Origin: Aquimarina sp.
GTDB taxonomy: Bacteria > Bacteroidota > Bacteroidia > Flavobacteriales > Flavobacteriaceae
Reading direction: 5' to 3'
Assembly: GCA_020628975.1 (NCBI GenBank)
Contig: JAHDEF010000032.1
Coordinates: forward strand, 1-12,476
DNA length: 12,476 nucleotides
The notes below the pieces were generated by a model. It saw only the letters and a list, made by a program, of their open reading frames with translations, ran no database searches and had not been told where the DNA came from. Below are positions 6,782-12,476 of the stretch, piece after piece. Both the position numbers and the translations under genes were made by a program. Positions within the stretch are counted from its first letter, which is position 1; every line of letters begins with the position of its first letter.

Positions 6782-8410
6782 TCATACTTGCATAATTCCA
6801 ACATTGTAGCGCTCGGTTATGGGAGCCTGATTAGCTGCTTCAATACCCATGCTAATCCATTTTCTAGTTTCTAGTGGGTTTATGATAGCGTCTGTCCATA
6901 ATCTAGCGGCAGCGTAGTAAGGAGAAATTTGCTTGTCATATCGTTTTTTAATTTCTTGAAAAAGTTGAGTTTCTTTTTCAGGAGTCAACACTTCACCTTT
7001 AGCTTTTAAGGAAGCAGTTTCTATTTGTAACAATACTTTAGCAGCTTGTGCACCTCCCATTACCGCAAGCTCAGCACTAGGCCACGCCACCATTAATCTT
7101 GGGTCATAAGCTTTTCCGCACATAGCATAATTTCCAGCACCATAAGAATTCCCCATAACTACCGTAAATTTAGGAACTACCGAATTAGCCATAGCACTTA
7201 CCATTTTGGCCCCATCTTTTATAATACCACCATGTTCGCTTTTACTACCAACCATAAAACCAGTAACATCTTGAAGAAATACCAACGGTATCTTCTTTTG
7301 ATTACAATTAGCAATAAATCGAGCAGCTTTATCTGCCGCTTCCGAATAAATTACACCACCAACTTGTAATTCTCCTTTAGCATTTTTGCTAACCGAACGT
7401 TGATTAGCGACAATTCCTACGGCCCAACCATCAATCCGAGCATAGCCCGTTAGTATGGTTTTTCCATAATCTTCTTTGTATTGCTCAAAATCTGAATTAT
7501 CGACAAGGCGTTTTATAATGGGTAATACATCGTAGGGTTTATTACGTGCAGCAGGCAGTAAACCAAAAATTTCTTCTTCTTGTTCATTAGGTGACGCACT
7601 ATCTATACGATCGAAACCAGCATTTTTTGGAGCCCCTATTTTAGAAACGATGTTCTTAATTTTATCTAAAGCATCTTGGTCATTTTTTGCTTTATAGTCG
7701 GTTACACCCGATATTTCACAATGAGTTGTAGCGCCGCCTAAGGTTTCATTATCAATTTCTTCACCAATCGCAGCCTTAACCAAATAGCTTCCTGCTAAGA
7801 AGATGCTTGCGGTTTTATCAACAATAATAGCTTCATCGCTCATAATAGGTAAATAAGCACCTCCAGCAACACAGCTTCCCATAATGGCAGAAATTTGAGT
7901 AATTCCCATACTACTCATGCGCGCATTATTTCGAAAAATACGTCCAAAGTGTTCCTTATCAGGGAAAACTTCATCTTGCATAGGTAGAAAAGCCCCGGCA
8001 CTATCTACTAAATAAATTATAGGAAGGTGATTTTCCATCGCTATCTCTTGCGCACGAAGATTTTTCTTTGCTGTGGCAGGAAACCAAGCACCAGCCTTTA
8101 CGGTAGCGTCATTAGCAACTACAATACATTGCTTTTTTTGGATATAGCCTATCACAACAATTACACCTCCGCTAGGGCAACCGCCGTATTCTTGATACAT
8201 ATCTTCTCCAACAAAAGCACCAATTTCAAGCACATCAGTATTTTTATCTAGCAGATAATCAATACGCTCACGAGCAGTCATTTTGCCTTTAGCATGTAAT
8301 TTCGCAATACGCTTTTCGCCGCCACCAAGCGCAACTTTAGTTAATCGCTGTCTTAATTCTGAGGCTAGTAAACGGTTGTGATCTTCGTTTTTGTTGAAGT
8401 TGATATCCAT
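6782..8410 (-). CDS. acyl-CoA carboxylase carboxyltransferase (beta) subunit, methylcrotonyl-CoA type
   Basis: A 542-residue cytoplasmic carboxyltransferase subunit that moves CO2 from carboxybiotin to an acyl-CoA. Two crotonase-like halves are visible. The N-terminal half has SAGAFLPMQDEVFPDKEHFG (about 137-156) and the oxyanion loop GSCVAGGAYLP with Ala182-Gly183-Gly184. The C-terminal half has FLQDVTGFMVG (378-388), a second loop with Gly424-Ala425-Gly426 in GNSYGAGNYAM, then AYDPRLMVAWPSAELAVMGG. These stretches resemble the methylcrotonyl-CoA carboxylase beta subunit (MCCB, leucine degradation) more than propionyl- or acetyl-CoA carboxylase beta. The length agrees with the family. No biotin carboxylase/biotin carrier subunit is next to it, so its alpha partner must be encoded elsewhere and the substrate is not proved. 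The start ATG at 8410 has two possible -7 boxes upstream. Confidence 0.9.
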   Translation of the reverse strand: MDINFNKNEDHNRLLASELRQRLTKVALGGGEKRIAKLHAKGKMTARERIDYLLDKNTDVLEIGAFVGEDMYQEYGGCPSGGVIVVIGYIQKKQCIVVANDATVKAGAWFPATAKKNLRAQEIAMENHLPIIYLVDSAGAFLPMQDEVFPDKEHFGRIFRNNARMSSMGITQISAIMGSCVAGGAYLPIMSDEAIIVDKTASIFLAGSYLVKAAIGEEIDNETLGGATTHCEISGVTDYKAKNDQDALDKIKNIVSKIGAPKNAGFDRIDSASPNEQEEEIFGLLPAARNKPYDVLPIIKRLVDNSDFEQYKEDYGKTILTGYARIDGWAVGIVANQRSVSKNAKGELQVGGVIYSEAADKAARFIANCNQKKIPLVFLQDVTGFMVGSKSEHGGIIKDGAKMVSAMANSVVPKFTVVMGNSYGAGNYAMCGKAYDPRLMVAWPSAELAVMGGAQAAKVLLQIETASLKAKGEVLTPEKETQLFQEIKKRYDKQISPYYAAARLWTDAIINPLETRKWISMGIEAANQAPITERYNVGIMQV

Positions 8411-8430
8411 GTATAGTTAGATTGTGTAAG

Positions 8431-8454
8431 CAAAAATAACGAATGGCAAATATA
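8431..8454 (-). promoter_or_regulatory. two candidate -7 boxes upstream of the carboxylase gene
   Basis: Read on the minus strand, TATATTTG (8454-8447) and TATTTTTG (8438-8431) both match the Bacteroidetes -7 consensus TAnnTTTG, and both are followed by C. They lie 20 to 45 bases before the ATG. Neither has a TTG at the normal 17-23 base distance; the nearest TTG to the first box is 27 bases away. In AT-rich DNA such matches can occur by chance. Confidence 0.35.
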
Positions 8455-8605
8455 TTGATGCTCTGAATTTATTTTTTGATTCAAAATAGAATTTTGCGTT
8501 AATTTTTTTGAGAAGTTGTAGCAAACAATGTAAAGTATTACAGTTTAAGTCTCTTGATTATCAACAGCCAAAGAAGTTTTTGTGAACAATAATCTAGTTT
8601 TAAAC

Positions 8606-8637
8606 TTGGAATAGTAAAATGTTAGGCGGTATTTTGC
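8606..8637 (+). promoter_or_regulatory. candidate promoter of the oligopeptidase B gene
   Basis: A TTG at 8606-8608 is followed after 21 bases by TATTTTGC at 8630-8637. This resembles the Bacteroidetes -33 TTG / -7 TAnnTTTG pair, with one base missing in the -7 box. Transcription would then start only a few bases before the ATG at 8647, giving an almost leaderless mRNA. The second ATG at 8656 would leave a slightly longer leader. Confidence 0.35.
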
Positions 8638-8646
8638 GCATTCGAA

Positions 8647-10722
8647 ATGAAGCCGATGAAATTGGAGAGCAAAATTAAAGTACCTGTAGCAAAACGTATT
8701 CCCAAGAAATTAGAAATACATAATGATACAAGAATAGATAATTATTTTTGGTTAAACGAAAGAGAAAACCCAGAGGTTGTAGATTACTTAAATCAAGAAA
8801 ATGATTATTACGAATCATTAACGGCACACACAAAAGATTTTCAGAAATCGCTTTTCGAAGAAATGAAAGGTCGTATTAAAGAAGACGATGCATCGGTACC
8901 TTATAAGCATAACGGATATTGGTATATTACACGATATGAAAAAGGTAAAGGTTATCCAATTTATTCAAGAAAAAAAGATTCTTTAGAGGCTACTGAAGAA
9001 ATTTTGATGGATTGTAATATCGAAGCTGAAAACCATGATTATTACAAAGTAAGGGGTTTGTCAATAAGCCCAGATAATAAGCTAATGGCTTTCGGAGAAG
9101 ATACGGTAAGTAGAAGGCAATACACGATTCGAATCAAGAATTTAGAAACCGGAGAAATTTTAGAAGATAGTATTGAAAATACCACTGGAAGTGGAACTTG
9201 GGCAAATGATAATAAAACCCTTTTCTACACTAAAAAAGATCCTGAAACGCTTCGTTCTTACCAAATCAAAAAACACTATTTAGGTACTAACGAAAAGGCA
9301 GATATTATTGTTTATGAAGAAGCTGATGAAACCTTTGATACTTTTGTTTATCGAACAAAATCAGAAAAGTTTATTGTAATTGGAAATAGTGCTACGCTAA
9401 CTTCAGAATATCGTTTCATAGATGCAGACCAACCTGAAGCAGACTTCAATATTTTACAAGAACGCATACGAGGATTAGAGTATGGAATCGATCATTACAA
9501 TGGTCATTTTTATATTTTGACAAATGCAGATGAGGCAGTTAATTTTAAATTGATGAAGGCTTCTGAAACAGATACAGGAATAGCTTCTTGGGTGCCTATT
9601 ATTGATCATCGAGAGGATACTCTAATAGAAGATATTGATGTTTTTAAAGATTTTTTAGTAGTTACTGAAAGAAATGATGGCTTAACAAAAATTAGAATTA
9701 AAGCTTGGGATGGTAGTCAAGATTATTATTTGCCTTTTGGCAACGAAACCTATATGGCTTATTCTAGTATTAATATGGATTTTGATACCCAATGGTTTCG
9801 CTATGGTTATAGTTCATTAACTACACCTACTTCTATTCTTGAGTTTGATATGCAAACCCAAAAAACAAAAGTGCTTAAAGAACAAGAAGTTCTTGGAGGT
9901 GATTTTAGTAAAGAAAATTATACAAGCGAACGTATATGGGCAACCGCTGATGATGGTAAAAAAATACCCATGTCAGTGGTATATCGAAAGGATACCGTTT
10001 TAAATGAAAACACGCCATTGTTACAATATGCCTACGGTTCCTATGGGCATACTATTGATCCTTACTTTTCAACGACAAGATTGTCTTTGTTAGATCGAGG
10101 TTTTGTTTATGTAATTGCACATATAAGAGGTGGTGAATATTTAGGTAGACCTTGGTACGATGATGGTAAAATGTTGCAGAAGAAAAATACTTTTTCAGAC
10201 TTCATTTCTTGTTCTAAACATTTAATTGCAAACAATTATACTTCTGCAGCGCACTTATATGCTATGGGAGGTTCTGCAGGTGGTTTATTGATGGGAGTAA
10301 TTATGAATGAAGCACCTGAATTATATAAAGGAATTTTAGCAGCTGTACCCTTTGTAGATGTGGTTACCACGATGTTAGATGATACTATTCCCCTAACCAC
10401 AGGTGAATATGATGAATGGGGAAATCCTAATGATGAAACATATTATCATTATATAAAATCGTATTCACCTTACGACAATGTGAAAGCGCAAGATTACCCG
10501 AATGTGTTAATAACAACAGGTTTTCATGATTCGCAAGTACAATATTGGGAACCCGCTAAATGGATTGCTAGGCTTAGAGCACATAAAACCGATAACAATC
10601 AATTATTTTTACAAACAAATATGGAAACGGGACACGGAGGTGCCTCGGGAAGATTTGAAGCTTTAAAGGAGTTGGCACAAGAATATGCTTTTGTGTTTGA
10701 CTTAGAGGGCATTTCAGTCTGA
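8647..10722 (+). CDS. ptrB: oligopeptidase B (protease II), S9A serine peptidase
   Basis: A 691-residue cytoplasmic peptidase that cuts short peptides after Arg or Lys. There is no signal peptide. Residues 1-70 are the N-terminal helical part, about 80-410 form the seven-bladed propeller that keeps folded proteins out, and about 430-691 are the alpha/beta hydrolase domain. The catalytic triad is Ser543 in MGGSAGG, Asp628 in FHDSQV and His663 in GHGGASGR. The acidic pair in LTTGEYDEWGNP (Glu587 and Asp589) matches the residues that read basic P1 side chains in E. coli PtrB; this is why I call it oligopeptidase B rather than prolyl oligopeptidase. The length matches the family (E. coli PtrB is 686). 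The protein may start at Met1 or Met4. The gene stands alone on its strand, 73 bases before the next gene. Confidence 0.93.
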   Translation: MKPMKLESKIKVPVAKRIPKKLEIHNDTRIDNYFWLNERENPEVVDYLNQENDYYESLTAHTKDFQKSLFEEMKGRIKEDDASVPYKHNGYWYITRYEKGKGYPIYSRKKDSLEATEEILMDCNIEAENHDYYKVRGLSISPDNKLMAFGEDTVSRRQYTIRIKNLETGEILEDSIENTTGSGTWANDNKTLFYTKKDPETLRSYQIKKHYLGTNEKADIIVYEEADETFDTFVYRTKSEKFIVIGNSATLTSEYRFIDADQPEADFNILQERIRGLEYGIDHYNGHFYILTNADEAVNFKLMKASETDTGIASWVPIIDHREDTLIEDIDVFKDFLVVTERNDGLTKIRIKAWDGSQDYYLPFGNETYMAYSSINMDFDTQWFRYGYSSLTTPTSILEFDMQTQKTKVLKEQEVLGGDFSKENYTSERIWATADDGKKIPMSVVYRKDTVLNENTPLLQYAYGSYGHTIDPYFSTTRLSLLDRGFVYVIAHIRGGEYLGRPWYDDGKMLQKKNTFSDFISCSKHLIANNYTSAAHLYAMGGSAGGLLMGVIMNEAPELYKGILAAVPFVDVVTTMLDDTIPLTTGEYDEWGNPNDETYYHYIKSYSPYDNVKAQDYPNVLITTGFHDSQVQYWEPAKWIARLRAHKTDNNQLFLQTNMETGHGGASGRFEALKELAQEYAFVFDLEGISV

Positions 10723-10795
10723 CAAAAAAAATGTAAATTCGCAGTAACTCTGGGGATATAAAATTTTATTTATATTTAGAGTAACAAATCGTTTT

Positions 10796-11836
10796 ATGGA
10801 GCAGGAAATACAAGCCTACAATAATGTTCTTGAGTTAATAGGGAATACTCCCTTGGTCAAATTGAATAGAATTACTGAAAATTTGAAAGGGAATTTCTAC
10901 GCTAAAGTAGAATCTTTTAATCCAGGGCATTCTACTAAAGACCGTATAGCGCTGTACATTATAGAAGAAGCCGAACGAAAAGGAATTTTAAAACCAGGCG
11001 ATACTATCATTGAAACTACAAGTGGTAATACTGGTTTTAGCCTTGCTATGGTAAGCATTATTAAAGGGTACGAATGTATATTAGCAGTAACATCAAAATC
11101 TTCAAAAGATAAAATTGAAACTCTTAAAAATTTAGGGGCTAAAGTATATGTTTGTCCAGGAAATGTGAGTGCCGATGACCCAAGATCATACTACCAAGTA
11201 GCAAGAAAATTACATTCAGAAATCAAAGGATCAGTATATATTAACCAGTATTTTAACGAATTAAATATTGATGCACATTACCGTTCAACAGGCCCTGAAA
11301 TATGGAATCAAACAAATGGTAAGATTACTCATTTGGTAGCCTGTAGTGGAACTGGTGGAACTATATCAGGAACTGCACGTTTTTTAAAAGAACAAAATCC
11401 AGATATCAAAATTTTAGGAGTTGATGCATTTGGGTCGGTATTAAAAAAATATCATGAAACTAAGGAGTTCGACGAAAAAGAAATATATCCATATCGTATA
11501 GAAGGTTTAGGTAAGAATTTAATTCCAACAGCTACCGATTTCGATATCATCGACGAATTTGAAAAAGTTACGGATGAAGATAGCGCACATACGGCTAGAG
11601 AATTAGTACTTTCTGAAGGTATGTTTTTAGGATATACCTCAGGGGCGGCAATTCAAGGTTTGAAACAATTCGCTGAGAAAGGAGCATTCGATGCCAATAG
11701 TAATGTAGTGATCATTTTACCCGATCATGGTTCACGATATTTAAGTAAAGTATATAGTGACGACTGGATGAATAAACAAGGATTTTTCGATAGCGTACGT
11801 GAAGAAAATGCTACTAAAATAGAAATTATCAAATAG
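10796..11836 (+). CDS. PLP-dependent cysteine synthase/cystathionine beta-synthase-like enzyme, candidate cysteate synthase
   Basis: A 346-residue fold-type II PLP enzyme of the beta-substituting group. Lys48 in GHSTKDR should form the internal aldimine. TSGNTG at 74-79 is the substrate loop and GTGGT at 184-188 holds the PLP phosphate. PDHGSRY at 309-315 and SDDWMNKQGF at 320-329 resemble the end of the catalytic core of cystathionine beta-synthase, as do SYYQVARKLH and AHYRSTGPEIW. There are no C-terminal CBS domains, and the usual CBS-enzyme stretch DPEGS is here VDAFGS. Chemistry in this family replaces a leaving group on serine, acetylserine or phosphoserine with a sulfur nucleophile. 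Because an alpha-oxoamine synthase gene follows and flavobacteria make sulfonolipids from cysteate, I infer that it may make cysteate from sulfite. A cysteine or cystathionine synthase is the alternative. Fold call certain, specific substrate uncertain. Confidence 0.85.
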   Translation: MEQEIQAYNNVLELIGNTPLVKLNRITENLKGNFYAKVESFNPGHSTKDRIALYIIEEAERKGILKPGDTIIETTSGNTGFSLAMVSIIKGYECILAVTSKSSKDKIETLKNLGAKVYVCPGNVSADDPRSYYQVARKLHSEIKGSVYINQYFNELNIDAHYRSTGPEIWNQTNGKITHLVACSGTGGTISGTARFLKEQNPDIKILGVDAFGSVLKKYHETKEFDEKEIYPYRIEGLGKNLIPTATDFDIIDEFEKVTDEDSAHTARELVLSEGMFLGYTSGAAIQGLKQFAEKGAFDANSNVVIILPDHGSRYLSKVYSDDWMNKQGFFDSVREENATKIEIIK

Positions 11837-11882
11837 TAAAATAATTAACAATACAACTAACTAAACTAAATTATTTTACGTT

Positions 11883-11913
11883 AAGCCTTCGTTTAGAAGG
11901 CTTTTTTGTTTTG
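11883..11913 (+). terminator. intrinsic terminator after the cysteine-synthase-like gene
   Basis: A perfect 8-bp stem, aagccttc (11883-11890) with gaaggctt (11896-11903), has a 5-base loop gttta and is followed by ttttgttttgtt. It lies 46 bases after the stop codon. This is a textbook Rho-independent terminator, so the downstream alpha-oxoamine synthase gene needs its own promoter or read-through. Confidence 0.9.
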
Positions 11914-11940
11914 TTCAATGGCTAAACAAAATAATTGATT

Positions 11941-11948
11941 TATTTTTG
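11941..11948 (+). promoter_or_regulatory. candidate -7 box of the alpha-oxoamine synthase gene
   Basis: TATTTTTG matches TAnnTTTG and lies after the terminator, 84 bases before the ATG at 12033. No TTG is seen at the usual distance; the nearest is 27 bases upstream, in the T-tract of the terminator. It is a weak call, supported mainly by the need for a promoter in this gap. Confidence 0.3.
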
Positions 11949-12032
11949 ACTTAAATTTCAAAGGCACCTCTAAGAATATGATTTTCTAAAAGTGTTTTTG
12001 AAATATTTGATAACTAGTGAATATCTAGATAC

Positions 12033-12476
12033 ATGAGAGATTTATTTGAAAAGATTTATGCCGATAAAGGACCATTAGGAAAATGGGCAGACCAAGCAGA
12101 AGGTTACTTTGTGTTTCCTAAGTTAGAAGGACCAATTTCTAACCGAATGAAATTTCAAGGTAATGAAGTAATTACATGGAGTGTAAATGACTATTTAGGA
12201 TTAGCTAATCATCCTGAAGTTAGAAAAGTTGATGCAGACGCTGCAGCAAAATACGGATCAGCATACCCAATGGGAGCACGTATGATGAGTGGTCATACCG
12301 ATTTACATGAACAATTAGAAAATGAATTAGCAGCCTTCGTTAAAAAAGAAGCTGCTTATTTGTTAAACTTTGGTTATCAAGGTATGGTATCTACAATAGA
12401 TGCCTTAGTATCTAAAGACGATGTAATTGTATATGATGTAGATACGCATGCTTGTATTATTGATGGTGTGCGCTTA
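12033..12476 (+). CDS. alpha-oxoamine synthase family PLP enzyme, 3' end outside window; candidate cysteate fatty acyltransferase
   Basis: The first 148 residues of a fold-type I PLP enzyme of the KBL/ALAS/BioF/serine palmitoyltransferase family, which condenses an amino acid with an acyl thioester and releases CO2. Visible family marks are NDYLGLANHP at 52-61, SGHTDLHEQLENELAAF at 86-102, and DVDTHACIIDGVRL at 135-148, where His139 is expected to stack on the PLP ring. The Schiff-base lysine lies beyond the window; the complete protein should be about 400-420 residues. The N-terminus (MRDLFEKIYADKGPLGKWAD) is unlike E. coli KBL or Bacteroides serine palmitoyltransferase as I remember them. 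With a cysteine-synthase-like gene just upstream, the likely role is condensing cysteate with a fatty acyl thioester to make the precursor of capnine. A serine palmitoyltransferase remains possible. The family is secure, the substrate is inferred. Confidence 0.85.
   Translation, partial: MRDLFEKIYADKGPLGKWADQAEGYFVFPKLEGPISNRMKFQGNEVITWSVNDYLGLANHPEVRKVDADAAAKYGSAYPMGARMMSGHTDLHEQLENELAAFVKKEAAYLLNFGYQGMVSTIDALVSKDDVIVYDVDTHACIIDGVRL

Noticed and set aside
8027..8251. Open frame of 74 codons on the plus strand inside the carboxylase gene
   Set aside because: It is antisense to conserved carboxyltransferase sequence and has no family resemblance or upstream signal.
12033..12476. 2-amino-3-ketobutyrate CoA ligase (kbl)
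   Set aside because: The family fits, but the N-terminal 50 residues differ from KBL as I know it, and no threonine dehydrogenase gene is adjacent. The general family name is kept instead.
1..12476. tRNA genes, rRNA, CRISPR arrays, toxin-antitoxin pairs, defence genes or prophage
   Set aside because: I looked in the intergenic regions and at gene identities and saw no repeat-spacer pattern, no tRNA cloverleaf and no such proteins.

Overview
The window looks like a chromosomal stretch from a member of the Bacteroidetes, most likely the family Flavobacteriaceae. The DNA is AT-rich and the genes lack strong Shine-Dalgarno sequences. Several gene starts have boxes resembling the Bacteroidetes -7 element (TAnnTTTG). 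The proteins read as flavobacterial versions of housekeeping families. I see no rRNA, tRNA, CRISPR array, prophage or intact insertion sequence. Species cannot be assigned from sequence reading alone.

Layout, left to right. (1) The 3' part of a dihydrolipoyl dehydrogenase gene on the + strand, cut by the window edge. (2) A 358-base gap holding a long interrupted inverted repeat with a REP-like core and a terminal T-run; it may be a MITE-like element, a large terminator hairpin, or both. (3) A tight two-gene + strand unit: a von Willebrand A domain protein and an AAA+ ATPase of the chelatase/MoxR superfamily. They form a metal-chelatase-like pair of unknown substrate and are followed by a strong hairpin. 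(4) A run of four minus-strand genes, transcribed right to left: an acyl-CoA carboxylase beta subunit (methylcrotonyl-CoA type), the peroxide sensor OxyR, an RluE-like 23S rRNA pseudouridine synthase, and an exported TlpA-like thioredoxin. (5) A divergent intergenic region, then a + strand oligopeptidase B gene. (6) A PLP enzyme of the cysteine synthase/cystathionine beta-synthase fold, a clean intrinsic terminator, and the start of an alpha-oxoamine synthase gene that runs off the right edge.

The most biologically interesting part is the right end. A cysteine-synthase-like enzyme without CBS domains next to a non-KBL alpha-oxoamine synthase, in a flavobacterium, fits the first two steps of sulfonolipid (capnine) synthesis: formation of cysteate, then condensation of cysteate with a fatty acyl thioester. 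The assignment is an inference from family and neighbourhood. The second candidate system is the VWA/AAA+ pair, whose ATPase has a non-canonical Walker A (GLRGQAKT) and an N-E in place of the D-E Walker B ending, with no large chelatase subunit nearby. The remaining genes are ordinary housekeeping functions. Two gene starts are better placed at internal ATG codons (1437 and 6676) than at the upstream TTG codons. For OxyR, the ATG puts the two redox cysteines at positions 199 and 208, the same as in E. coli OxyR.
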